Below, one piece after another: positions 9,568 through 26,362 of a DNA stretch of 64,000 bases (position 1 is its first letter; every line of letters starts with the position of its first letter). This stretch comes from Tricholomella constricta (lineage: Eukaryota > Basidiomycota > Agaricomycetes > Agaricales > Lyophyllaceae): NCBI GenBank assembly GCA_013368375.1, contig JAACJP010000004.1:1116001-1180000 (forward strand), given 5' to 3'. The notes under the pieces were generated by a model, which searched no databases, was not told the DNA's origin, and saw only the letters and a list, made by a program, of their open reading frames with translations. Made by a program: the position numbers and the translations under genes.

Positions 9568-12500
9568 ATGTTCTCAGTCAAAGCTACATATCGCAACGAG
9601 ACTCGCAGGTTTAATTTCCCTGACTCCAACTCCTTCCCTACCTTCGAGCAACTCCAGAATCAAGTACGTTTTTCCCAGACCTGCAGATGGGCAATTGTCT
9701 TATAACATGTTTAGCTACATCGTGTTTTCACTCTAAACGACAGCCACTATCTTTCCAAACTTCTCTTCTCCTCGGACGCATCAAAACCCTCTCGCATTCT
9801 CATAGCGCGCGAGGTTTACACTGCTGACGGTTACAACAATTGTCTTATCCCGTATCAAGGCCGCTCGTGGCCCAACGCCTTGCTTAAATTCGATCTTGTC
9901 GACGGGATCGTAAACGGAATAGGAAACGTTGGTTTAACGAACTTATCCAACCGGACTGTTGGGCAAGGCCCTTGGGGGAGAACCTTCAGCGCTGACACAT
10001 CGTCCCAATTACAAACGACTCCCCGACCTATCCCATCTTTTTACATGCCACCGCCTCCTGTCACATTCTCGGTGCCACCGCGTGCTTACTCTCAGCCCCC
10101 AATGAATACTGATCCCGTCCTCATCGATGTATCCAACCAGAGCTCTCATACGCTTCATTCGGACGTACGCTCGGTACCACTTGCGTACGACTCTCCGCCG
10201 ACCACGACAACTCATAAATTACAAGGATGCTGTTCCGTAGCTGAAGCCAAGATTGAAATCCAGACTCTGCTTCAAACCTTTCAGCAAGACCTCAACTGCA
10301 TACTGACTCGTACTTTTGGTAGCACCCCCGCAAATCAGAGCACAGAGCAGATGGATATCAATGCCCCTCCCCTTTCGAGTGGCCCTACAAATACTTCATT
10401 CGCTACCTTCCAATCTTTGCCGCCGGATTGTTCCACGTGCAGAAAATCTGTTGCTGGACAATGGTATACTTGTAACCACTGTTTGGCTTTGGTGGTTAGT
10501 TCATTCCGATTGCCTTTGTATCTATACTCACACAACTCTAGTGCTCTGATTGTAACACATATGACAGAACTGGCCTCTGCGCGGTTTCTCTCGGTCGACA
10601 TACTTTGAGACTAGCCCCGTTTGCAGCCACTCCGCTTGTCAATGCAACTCACCCTTCCGGGACATCGTGGGTACCTCAGCCTCTACCGCCTGTCACTCGA
10701 GTCAGTTCATCGTGAGTCTTATCGTCAACGTCAATGTACGACGGTTTCGCTTATTTTTCGCATCCGAGCAGCCCCTCTCCCCCTCCGCCTGCTGTGCCAT
10801 TTATACCACCGTCACCAGCCTTTACCCCGAATGCCAGTTTTCCTCCCGCGCAAGAGCCATCCTATGCCTTACAAGCTCCAAGGAGCTACTCTCCCTCGCC
10901 AACTGCTGCCTGTGCTCCAATTTCATTTCCACCGCCACCACCACCACCCGTTATACATCGAAGCGTAATCTGTGATATGTGCGAAACAACGATTGAGGGA
11001 ATTCGGCACAAATGTCTCGATTGTGCTGGTATGTTCTAATTTGACATTTAAGCAAAGCCTAATTGCAGAAATTCAGATTATGATTTGTGCACGTCATGTT
11101 TATCTTCGGGTCTATCTCAACCTCACAACCCTCGCCACAAGTTTCTTGACCTTGCCGAACCAACCCGTATCGTTGTCCATACTGTAAACGAGGCTGAAGT
11201 CCGTCCATCACGAGATTCTGCTTCATTTGCACCAGCGCTACCCACACCTGATATTCCCGTTTGGCATCATGCAACTTGCGACTTATGTGACTCTGTAATT
11301 CAAGGCTTGCGATATGTAACTCCCTTTCATCATTATCCTGGTCTATGACTGACTGCCATTGACTTAGAAATGCGTCGTTTGTCCGGATTTTGATACTTGT
11401 GATTCCTGCTTTGCGTGCGACACGTTCTCTGCTCATCTATGCAAGCCTGCCTGACGATCAGTCGTAGCATTACCAATGAGCAACACCCCAATCATTCCTT
11501 CGTCAAGCTCGTAAGACCGGATGACTATATTGTAACTCGCTTCCTTCTTGTCGCTGTATATATAACTCATGAATATTAACAGATGCGTCGCCATTCTCTT
11601 CGTCCTCACCATTCTGCAAGATGTGATGGTACGTTTATTGCCCATGATATTCTCATTTGCGAATCGATAGATTTGCGTCTCCCGCAGTATGTGACAAACC
11701 CATTGAAGGCATTCGTTTCAAGGTATGTCGATCTACCGCTAGCTATGTAGCCTGTAATAACTGCAGCGATAGTGCATGCATCCTGATTGCCCCGACTTCG
11801 ACCTCTGCGAAAGATGTGAAGCTCTTCCCATCCCTCAACACCCCGATATCCATCCAATGCTGAAGATGAAATCTGTGGAGACGGCCATACCAACTGTCCA
11901 CCGTGTAATGCCCATATACCCAGCCTCTTCTGACAGATTCCAGACTCCCGATTTTGAAGAAGGATATATGCGTAATCCTCAGGTCCCCTTCTCCTGGGGC
12001 ACGCCCCCCAGTCGGTCGCGGTCATCTTCGCTAATTGCTCGGGAACCATCCCCATCCCTGGAAACTCCTTGGTTGAGGCGATCTTATGAGACGGTGGATT
12101 GGGCCTCCAATATCGCAAGGTCTCAGTCCACGTACGTTCCCTTTCGACCTATCGCGAATTGTATTTATCCATAACCTTCTTATCAATCCAGGCGTTCTCA
12201 TGAAGGCAACCTGAGTCAGTTTTCGCCCCATCATCGACCAACAAGTGTCCAGCCAAACTCTCCTGCGATCAATGAACGCTCATTTTCCCCATCTCAATGG
12301 TCCGCTCCTGTGGATTATTCCTTGTATGCTCTGTCAAGTGATGCCCTTCGCAGGCCACAATCAATTCCTTGGGAAAGGTCACATTCCCCGATCGATGTCC
12401 AGCCTGCTACCGAACACGCCACAACAATTCGCAGAGACCACCTTTCGGTAACTCAGGAGCTCCCACCTCTCGAATTTGATGTTTCCGTCAGACCGTCTCC

Positions 12501-13648
12501 TAAATTGCCGTCGAAGCCCGTAGTCTCCGGATTCACAGACTCCGATTTTTCTGTTCCTTTGGTTAATCCTGTAGGCTGGTTTGGTGAAGGATTGAATAAC
12601 CTCGTACATCACACCACGGGACACTCCGCTGTTACTGACTCATCTCATGAAACTCAAATTACCGAAACTCACAGCCCTCCGGGATCTACCACAGCAGAGT
12701 CTCCTTTGGACAACGAGGCGCTTCTCGGTCGACCGCCAATTTCGCCAAACTTGTTTGAAATGCGAGAAATCACACCACTTGCAGAGCTCCTAAACGGTTA
12801 TCGGTCAATGTCGAGCCTACGCTTGGAAGAGGAACTTGCGGATCACAATGGCGTCGCCACTCCTGACAATATCGAAGAACCATCATCCGCGGGTTTCATT
12901 GAACACGTCACCTGTCCTGACGGTCAAATCTTTGCAGCAGGCGTGACTTTCATCAAGGTCTGGCGGATGGCGAACAATGGCACGCGCGATTGGCCTGTGT
13001 CTACTGAAGTCGTGTTTGTTGGTGGGGCGGAACTTGCAACCGGCAATCCTCATCCCCATCTTCAGCATATGGTTACCATTGGTCCGTTGAAGCCTGGCGA
13101 GCAGAAGAATATCTGGACTGGCGAACTCAGGGTCTGACTCTCTCTCTTAAGGATCATAACCTCATTGATGCTTTTCGTAGGCCCCTGATGCACCTGGGAA
13201 ATACACGAGCTACTGGAGCCTCCGAGACGATCAAGGTCAACTGTTTGGTGAGAGCATATGGGTGGAGTGAGTATATCTCTGATTTCTCTCGACTTGTTAG
13301 CTCATGTGCGGTGCCTTCAGTATCGAAGTTGTGAATCCTTCTTATTACGACACCGACGAATCCTTGAACTCCTCTTCACTCATCGTAATGCCTGACCCTA
13401 CTCTTCCTCAAGCACCATCCTCCGACGGGATGGTGTCAAGGTCACCGACTCTCCGCACGGACGATGATGCGCTTTCTGACTCTTCCTCGGTATCTCTGGT
13501 TAGTGTTCCATCCTCGGAGGATGAGGAGGATACTGCTCTGTGGGCAGCTAGTCGTGCACAGGCAACGTCTCATAGCGTGGCTGAGCATACGTCCCAGGCC
13601 ACGGATTATGTCCTCATGTATGATGATGACACCTCTGAAGAAGAATGA
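9568..13648 (+). CDS. NBR1-type selective-autophagy receptor (PB1, four ZZ fingers, FW domain)
   Basis: The start at 9568 (CACCGATG) gives MFSVKATYRNETRRFNF, the first strand of a PB1 domain that continues through a 51-nt intron (9664-9714) to about residue 95. Four ZZ zinc fingers follow, each split by introns: CSTCRKSVAGQWYTCNHC, CDMCETTIEGIRHKCLDC, CDLCDSVIQGLRYKCVVC and CDVCDKPIEGIRFKC. After a long Ser/Pro-rich linker comes the NBR1 four-tryptophan (FW) domain, with FIKVWRMANNGTRDWP, GPLKPGEQKNIWTGELR and YTSYWSLRDDQG. The acidic C-terminus has a candidate Atg8-interacting motif (DYVLMYDDD). In known family members PB1 mediates self-assembly, ZZ and FW bind cargo, and the AIM tethers Atg8. 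About a dozen short introns are needed. The gene is convergent with RIB7, with stops 162 bp apart. Confidence 0.9.
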
Positions 13649-13810
13649 AATCTGTCATCTTTACCTCATGAATATTTTAGGTTCCTTCGCCGTCGTTACC
13701 TTATCTTGATCTACCCATGTACAAACATATCTCTTCGAATACAGTCTTGTATCACTACTCTCATGAACATTTGGAAGCCCTTCTAATGCATCCCTCTCTT
13801 CAATCAGGCT

Positions 13811-14787
13811 TTAAACACGAGCCGTGAAAGCGACAACAGCATCCTTTCCCACCACCTCCGTTTTGACATGTTCCAAGTCAGGTGTCTCATCCCTCAAGGT
13901 CAGACAGATGAAAATTTGGCAGTGGCAAACTCACCGTGCCCGAAGGTAATTGGACTCCGTAACCCACGCCCCCGGCGCCCACGAGCGTTGGGGCGATCGT
14001 GACGACAAGCGAATCAACCACTGATTGACCAGAGGTGGATTCTGCGAAAAAAGAGGCAATGATGCGAGCACCGCCTTCTACCATCAGGGTACGAATTCCA
14101 TGTTGGCGAAGCGTATGGAGGATGGCGCGGGTCGACAGTTGATCACCTGATCATTCTGAGCTTCAGAGGCGAAGAAAAAGATAAAGATGTCACCTTGGAT
14201 TTGCAGAATTCTTGCACCCGCTTTTTCAAGCCTTTCCAAGCGTTCATGCCACCCTGCACCGTCTGCTGCAGCGCAGATTACCCATGGGCGTCTGCCTCGA
14301 CCATTCTGATAATTGGTCAAAAGCTTGCAGGTCGGCGAGAGCCTCAGCCGAGAATCAGCGATCACAGGTCGAGGAAGATGATGTCTTGCTTCATCCGGCA
14401 ATGGTGGAAGGTGGCGGGCTAGAAACAGGCCTTAAATAAGGTTTCACGAAATTCCGACCTAAGCATTCAAACCGTTAAGTTGGGGATCGTCGTTAAGAGC
14501 GGTCCCAATTCCGACCAGGATAGCGTCGTGCATTGTTCGCATCCTTTCGGTTATAAATTCCAGTTTGACATAAAAACTGAGGGAGGCGATGTCGCGACAA
14601 ACCAGTGTGTCAGAATCATACTTTCTTTCCCGCTGAGAATTAGTTGCTTTCCGTTCTGCCCTGCAATCTTGGCATCGAGAGATTGAGCGAAGGTCAAGGT
14701 GACTAAAGGCCGATTTTCTGGGACTGGAGTAGTCGCATAGTGCGCTAGGACTGAGATCAATAATTCAGGTGGAGAGATGTTCGCCAT
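13811..14787 (-). CDS. RIB7: Diaminohydroxyphosphoribosylamino-pyrimidine reductase (riboflavin synthesis)
   Basis: NADPH-dependent reductase of the ribosyl chain in the second step of fungal riboflavin synthesis. Five exons. Exon 1 (14603-14787) reads MANISPPELLISVLAHYATT...RPLVTLTFAQSLDAKIAG, with the typical TLTFAQSLDGKIA motif. Exon 2 (14473-14543) gives MRTMHDAILVGIGTALNDDPQLN, the conserved substrate-pocket segment. Later exons give RPVIADSRLRLSP, the MVEGGARIIASF motif, and VTIAPTLVGAGGVGYG. The last exon is reached through a 49-nt intron and ends DAVVAFTARV at 13811. Length (~280 aa) and domain order match the RibD-C/RIB7 family. It is divergent from MAP2 with 111 bp between starts. 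The start at 14787 is preferred to an upstream in-frame CTG-type extension, which lacks conservation. Confidence 0.9.
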
Positions 14788-14898
14788 TGAGAGATGGATT
14801 GACCTATAATTAGACCGGCATGAGATTCGTTTGTTTGCTTTCAACGCTGCCGGCCAAGACAGAAGGGGAGGCAATAATTATCAGCCCTCGCCGTGACC

Positions 14899-16672
<1,774 letters not shown>

Positions 16673-17456
16673 ATTTGTTCGCTCAAAATTAACCCTAAAA
16701 TCAAGTCAGGAGCGGTAAGTTGTAAAGTGCCGTCATCCCAAGGAGTACCTCACTTATGAAAACGGTCAGCAGCAGGACTATGTTTTCTCATTACAGTACA
16801 TTTGCCTCGGACATGCCTATAGGAGGTTACAGGTGTGCCCGGGCTGCTTTCCTGTTCATATTATGTACATTTTTGGGATTGTAAACTGTCTTAGATCATA
16901 GCAGAGCACTAAATCAAATTCAGGAGCTCTCAAGCCAGCTTAAGAATACAGGGAGGTGCCACACTTTTTACAATGGAGCTTCAGGCGCGCCAATCACGTG
17001 ATCTCTGATCACAGCAAGCGGTCCGAATGAATCAATGATTGCCAAATAGGCGACATTCCTGGTGAGACATACCTACGACGGAAAGGTACGACACGGCTAG
17101 GCCCTCACGAGCCTAGTATAACTATCCTTACCACCAATGCCGCGCTACGCCACGATGCCGAGTTCCCCAGACTTTAGCAGACATCCTTACCCAAATAAAT
17201 GCGACCACTATGATCCAAGGTATTTGTAGTTAACTTGGCTAGGATACTGAGAATAGAACACAAGCCTCCCGATATGGTGATCTTTGAGATCCGTTAGAGA
17301 GCAGACAACGCTCGCCATGGAAATAAGGATCTTAGACAAGATGAGCCAATGGGGTGCCGAGATCGGCATGGGCTCGGCATCCAATTATAACTTGAATTAT
17401 GTGTTTGGAAAGCTCTGCTCAGTTGTCTCGGTTTTTTTGACCTCCCTCTCGCACCC
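16673..17456. other. Intergenic, nothing recognised
   Basis: A 780-bp gap between the MAP2 stop and the hydrolase start. No reading frame of note and no RNA gene recognised. A short hairpin-like palindrome (ctaggc...gcctag near 17098-17116) is the only structure seen. Confidence 0.4.
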
Positions 17457-19769
17457 ATGTCTTCAGTTTTCCATCGGGCTGGCTTTCCTGACTCCTTCAC
17501 AAGTACCGGCCACTGCGACAAGGTCCTTTCTACAGATTCACTGCAATATTACGCGACACCGGGTGTCACCCCTCCTTCCGCTCGAGTGAACCCAAAGCTT
17601 AAGATCCAGCCTCGGCGTCCATTAAGGATCTGGGATGTGTGGAAGTACGGTGTCGTCGTTGTTTCCAAGGGTGAGCCCCTCAGGAGTATGCCGAATCCTT
17701 TCAAAGCTCATCTACAACTACAGCAACTGAAATAACCGGGGACGTGCTCTCACATCATGTGTGGGGCCCCCGTAAGAAGTCCTGGGGCATAGAAATGACC
17801 ATTGTATCGAGTATTATGCGAGGAGCGGGACGGCACAGCTCCCTGGTTGACATTGTATGCTGAACTTCCACTCCTTTAGTTCTCCACTTGAACAACTCAT
17901 CGTCCAGGCCACCATACGCATGCTGATGAGCATTGGTGGGCTGGTACCACTTCCATCAGATGCCCTTGTGACGCCAGTCACCTTTCGTGTCAAGAAGCGG
18001 AATCTCCGGGGTATCCTCGCCGAGTTTGATCAAGCAGAAAATGGGACGCGTGAATTGTCTGGTGAGTGGGTCGTAGGGAAGAAGACCTGGCAACGGCTGC
18101 AAGCCGAGTGGAGGACCACTCGAAGCCAAATATCATCCGATGCGCAAATCCTCAACGAGAGTGTTAAAACGAAAGAGCAAGTGATTCTCTATATACACGG
18201 CGGTGAGCACTTCCTTGTATATCTATTACCGAACACTAACCCTCTGCTTTTGAAAGGGGCATACTATCTGTCCAGTGCTGCCGCACAACGCTTAATATCT
18301 ATTCCGTTATCAAAGTTTACTGATGCTCGGGTTTTTGGTCGGTATACCCCTTCATCTGGAGTCTTGTTATACCTAATCATGCTTCAGCTCTGGATTATCG
18401 CTTGGCACCAGAAACACGTTTCCCCGGCCCTTTACATGACGTAGTCAGCGGGTACCTTAGATTAGTGGAAGACCTTCACATCCCACCTGAGAACATTCTT
18501 CTCGCTGGAGACAGCGCGGGAGGTGGCTTATGCCTCGCGCTGCTCATGTACCTCCGCGATCACAATTATTCGTTACCAGCTGGGGCTATTCTGATGTCGC
18601 CATGGGTCGGTAAGTCCTTTTCATCTTATTAACTAAATTGTTCACGACTAATATGTACCAAAGATTTGACTATGAGTTGTGAATCGTGGGACTCCAACGC
18701 AAGCTTTGATGTTGTGCCGTTCCCAGCTCAGGACGACCACATGAATCCGGTCGCGCTTTATCTTGGCGAACGTATGGAGGACTACTTGACACATCCTTAC
18801 GCCAGCCCCCTTTTTGGAGACTTTGAAGGCCTTCCACCCCTATTAATCCAAGTCGGAGATGCCGAAGTTCTTCGCGACGAGGTCACACTTCTCGCCCACA
18901 AGGCAACACTGGCGGGTGTTGACGTACGCCACGAACTGTTTGAAGACGCTGTATGTTTCTTCCTACCCCTCATGCCTTGATCATATCTGATTGCTCTCTA
19001 GATTCATGTTTTCCAAGCATATCCATTCCTCGCTGCTACTCGTCGTGCCTTCTCATCCATGAAAAACTTTGTTCGAAATATTCTTCCGCAGATCAGGACT
19101 CGCTCACCCCGGCCCCTCAATCTTCGTGCTGAACTTCATCTCGAGGAAGAAATTGAGAACGAGAACGCGACCGTTGTGCGCGGCGATGGTGTAGAAATCA
19201 AGGCCGGAATGGAGAGCGTCAATGACAAGTTGGGAGTCGAGGATACCGACGACCCGGAGAACAAAGATAATAAACGACGCGACTCTAGAGAATATCCCAG
19301 TTGGGAGCGCGGTTCGCGAATTTGGCCGTTTGTCAACTTACCGTCGCCGCTGGACGAGGACGACGAACACAAGCACCACGCGGAGGGCGTTACGGTCACT
19401 CGGCCACCATCTCCAGCGGTCTCATCCCACCCATATACCGATACTTCGGAAGGAACTGCCGGTATACGCCGGATACGATCTGCCGTTTCCCTCGTTGCTG
19501 TCCCAGTTCCTCCTACCCTCATAGCTCGGCCACATCATCGCAAAATTTCTGCCCTGGAATCCCGGAAGGCTGCACCAGGCCATATCCGTCTTCCAGCGGC
19601 TGTGATGACAAAATGCAGCTCACCTTCTCATTCACCATTGCATTCGCCATCTCTTCGTCGCTCTAGCATGAGCCATCCCGACATCGCATCGCTGGTCGAG
19701 AACTGGTCCCACACTGGGCCAGCCAACCAGACAATGCTCTACGAGGCGGCGCTTCACTCACACCCATGA
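17457..19769 (+). CDS. Alpha/beta-hydrolase fold-3 (hormone-sensitive-lipase-like) esterase
   Basis: A spliced model from MSSVFHRAGFPDSF at 17457 is open to 19769, with about six short introns. The HSL-type oxyanion motif spans an intron (ILYIHGGAYYLSS). Further elements are DYRLAPETRFPGPLHD, the nucleophile elbow LAGDSAGGGLCLAL, the catalytic Asp segment LLIQVGDAEVLRDE, and the catalytic His in IHVFQAYPF. The substrate is unknown; the family hydrolyses small esters or lipids. Unusually, the catalytic domain is followed by ~230 residues of charged, then Ser/Pro-rich, probably disordered sequence (from about 19090). Near the N-terminus a short hydrophobic stretch (VWKYGVVVVSK) is too weak to call a membrane anchor. 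It is convergent with the ISC1-type gene. Confidence 0.83.
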
Positions 19770-19938
19770 CCTTCTTCTCGTCTATCGCACTGCTTAGCCG
19801 ACAACCTATCTCCTACACACGTACAATAGTCGCATCTCATGTATCAGATACTCTGCATCGCGCATTCATACCACGTAGTCAATCGCGTAATATAAGTAAT
19901 CCTGTGTAATAATAACAATCCAGTTGTAACGAAAGCAA

Positions 19939-21486
19939 TCAATATTCCTCATAATTCATCCGCGAACCGGCCTGGAGCGCTAGCCCTTTCCTATGAATCT
20001 CCAGCTCCTCTATCACGTTCATCAGCGCATTGCACTCCCAATTTCCATACAGGAAGCCCTCGTATAGCATCGTCGTCGCCAACCAAGAAAGGAAGATCGT
20101 CAGGACCAAGAAGATAGGGTTGATCCAGGAGTACGGAAGCCACGATGTGCCCACGATGATCACAAGGAGGATCAAGAGGCAAAGGTAGAATACTCTCATC
20201 TCTTTCCGCGAGCGCTGCCGCGAAAACTGGTAGCACGATGTCAGCGCTTGGATAACCGTGGCTGTCAAGGCACTGGAGAGCTCGGATGACACTGGGGCGG
20301 GAGGGGTGGATGATCCGGCGTGGGCGCGTTCGTCCTCGTCGGCGGGGGTCTGGATTGTGAACGTCGCTTCGAGGCCAAAGTGGTCAGAGAAGGAGAAGTC
20401 GAAGCCGGGGACTTTATCTGTCATGACGACTTTACACTCAGTCGCCTTTATCACGGGGTATTTGGTATCTGAATTGGCGGAGGGCCGGTGGGGTTGACGG
20501 TACAGAATGTAATCAAGGCGCTTGCCCCAGAACTTGCGGGCATAGGGGTCGAGGGGCTTTCCTGCCGAGTACGTGTTCAGGGGAGAGTCGGCGGTAATGC
20601 CATATTTCTGAACGGCTTCGAGAGGTGTGGAAACTGATGTGACGGAGCTTTCATCTGGGTGTGTTACAAGCCATGAGTCGGCAAGCGCGGCGTGTTCGCG
20701 TATGACTGTTATCGGGAGTGTGCTGGGGATGCTGTTAAAGTCTCCAAGCTTGCAGGGAGGTGAGACACGTTGACTGACAAGGCAAATGATGAGACGTACT
20801 GCGATGACATAGCGCCCGAGTTCTGCAGCCTGTCGTGTCAGTTTCGCGAACTCCCATGCATTCACCAGACGATGGGCTCTGTTGTACTCGGGCCCATCTT
20901 CTCCACCTTTTGCAAAGAGCTAAGGAGCGTCGAGTGAGGGCTTCATAGAGCTAGGGAGCGATTTTAAACATACGTGAGTGTTGAAGATTTGGACTTGTCC
21001 CAGGACTGGATGGAGAATGACCACACTCGAAGCAGCTTTCCCAACAAACCAATCACCTGCAGCGACATCTATCGGGGCACCGTTGAGCGAGTAGGGGTAT
21101 ACGGAGGTCGAAATCATGGGGAATCTGGAAAATATGGCTAAACCTGCGCCGAGTGCACCGCTACCATAAGGCCACTTCAGCAACAACCACAGAGGGCTTA
21201 GAGAGTTTTATTTACCTATAGAAGAACTTGGAGTGTGGTAGGCGCGAGGAGACCCGCTCCTGGACCTTCTCGTAGTCCGCGAAGACCCATATTTCCTGGA
21301 GGGCAACAATGTCATAATTAGAGTGTTCAAGCTCGTTGGCTATGGCCTCGATCCGTTCACTACGATTCTTGGCAACATATTTGAGGCCCCTTTGAGTATC
21401 AATGAACAGACGTCAAGGAGTCGGTATAATAAGGGGACAGACCAGCAGTTGAGGGAGAGGACACAGATTTTGTTCTCGGTGGCCAT
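19939..21486 (-). CDS. ISC1: Inositol-phosphosphingolipid phospholipase C / neutral sphingomyelinase
   Basis: Endonuclease/exonuclease/phosphatase-fold enzyme that releases ceramide from inositol phosphosphingolipids (yeast Isc1). The start at 21486 gives MATENKICVLSLNCWGLKYV after a short intron. Signatures are the Mg-binding Glu in ALQEIWVFADYEKVQ, GAGLAIFSRFPMI, NTHLFAKGGEDG across an exon border, the P-loop-like stretch VGKAA, the active-site GDFNS, WGKRLDYILYR and FSDHFGLEATF (catalytic His). The C-terminus has two hydrophobic segments (VFYLCLLILLVIIVGTSWL and IFLVLTIFLSWLATTMLYEG), as expected for the membrane-anchored Isc1/nSMase family, and ends RMNYEEY. The start codon lies 95 bp from the divergent NXT1 start. 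Confidence 0.92.
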
Positions 21487-21581
21487 GGTATGGGACTTGG
21501 AGGACGGGTAGCCCGGACCGCACAAATTGAATGTGACGTGTGACCAAGGGCAGTATTGTGACGGAACACCGAGGTTTGTCG

Positions 21582-22192
21582 ATGACCGCTTCGATGGCTG
21601 CTGTGGCCCCTGCCGTCGTCAAACTTACCCCCAGCGAGTCCGTCTCATCTCTGCCATCTCCGCACCGTTCTCAACATATTGCCTCCCACCAGTGTCGAGA
21701 TTGCAACGCGGGCTGCCGACCACTTCACCCGCATCTACTACTCCACATATGATTCTAATACCCGCCTCAACGACCTCCCGCAATTCTACCGCCCATCATC
21801 GTCGTTAGTGTGGAACGGAAAGCCGTTCCAGGGCGCGAGTGGGCTCCGCGAGCTCATGGAGAAGATGCCTGTCACCAAGCACGAAGTCCAGTCCTTCGAT
21901 TGCCATCCAATTCCAGGTTTGTGGCAGCCTAAGATTTAGGTTTAGTATATAATAATATGCTTTACCAGGAACGTCCCCGCCCTCCCTTCTGGTTTCAGTG
22001 TCTGGCAGCGTCACTCACGGCCGTGGGCCAGCAGGCAATCCAACGAACACCACATCACGAAATCCCGAAGGACACCCACGAGTGTTTTCTCAAACCTTCA
22101 TGCTGGTCCCCGATGCCGCTGCACCTGCCTCAAAGCCCGGAGAGGTTGCAAAATACTACGTCAGCGCAGATGCTTTGAGATTTGTAGGGTAA
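21582..22192 (+). CDS. NTF2-like mRNA-export factor p15/NXT1
   Basis: Heterodimer partner of the Mex67/TAP mRNA export receptor. A small first exon (MTASMAAVAPAVVKLTPS, start 21582, alternative Met at 21594) joins across a ~55-nt intron to DVEIATRAADHFTRIYYSTY. LPQFYRPSSSLVWNGKPFQG, MPVTKHEVQSFDCHPIPG, a third exon with SGSVTHG and FSQTFMLVPDAA, and KYYVSADALRFVG follow. The order F(T/V)xxYYxTxD - LVWNG - VxxxDCxP - FxQxF - DxxRF is that of human NXT1. A general NTF2 (Ran carrier) is less likely because the LVWNG and DCHP segments are p15-like. Total ~165 aa, with an extra Gly/Asn/Thr-rich loop after SVTHG. Confidence 0.87.
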
Positions 22193-22451
22193 CGTTATTT
22201 GTACATTGTGAGTCGTTTTACCGCGCAAGGGTCTTGATTGAAACTTATTGGTACCCATACAGAACATACGCCACAATATACATATACGGCACCGTCATCA
22301 ATGCATAAGATATCCCAGTCGCGTCCCATTCCAGACGTCTAAATACATAGCATACAACCAGAGATATTTCATTAGCACTTGGTGCAATGGTTTCCTGCAT
22401 ATAGATACAATAAAGTGTACAACAGGATAGATCCAATCAAAAGCCTGTTCA

Positions 22452-26210
<3,759 letters not shown>

Positions 26211-26362
26211 CAGGAAGAGTCTCTTGAAAGTGAGCGGAGCAGGATGCTGGAGAGGTGTGAAGTGGAAATTCGACTCTTCGACACGGAATGCACGCACAAA
26301 TTATGTAATACGGGTACTTCGTTCAATTTTCCTCTTGAGCTCGACCTTTCAAGTTTATGCAC

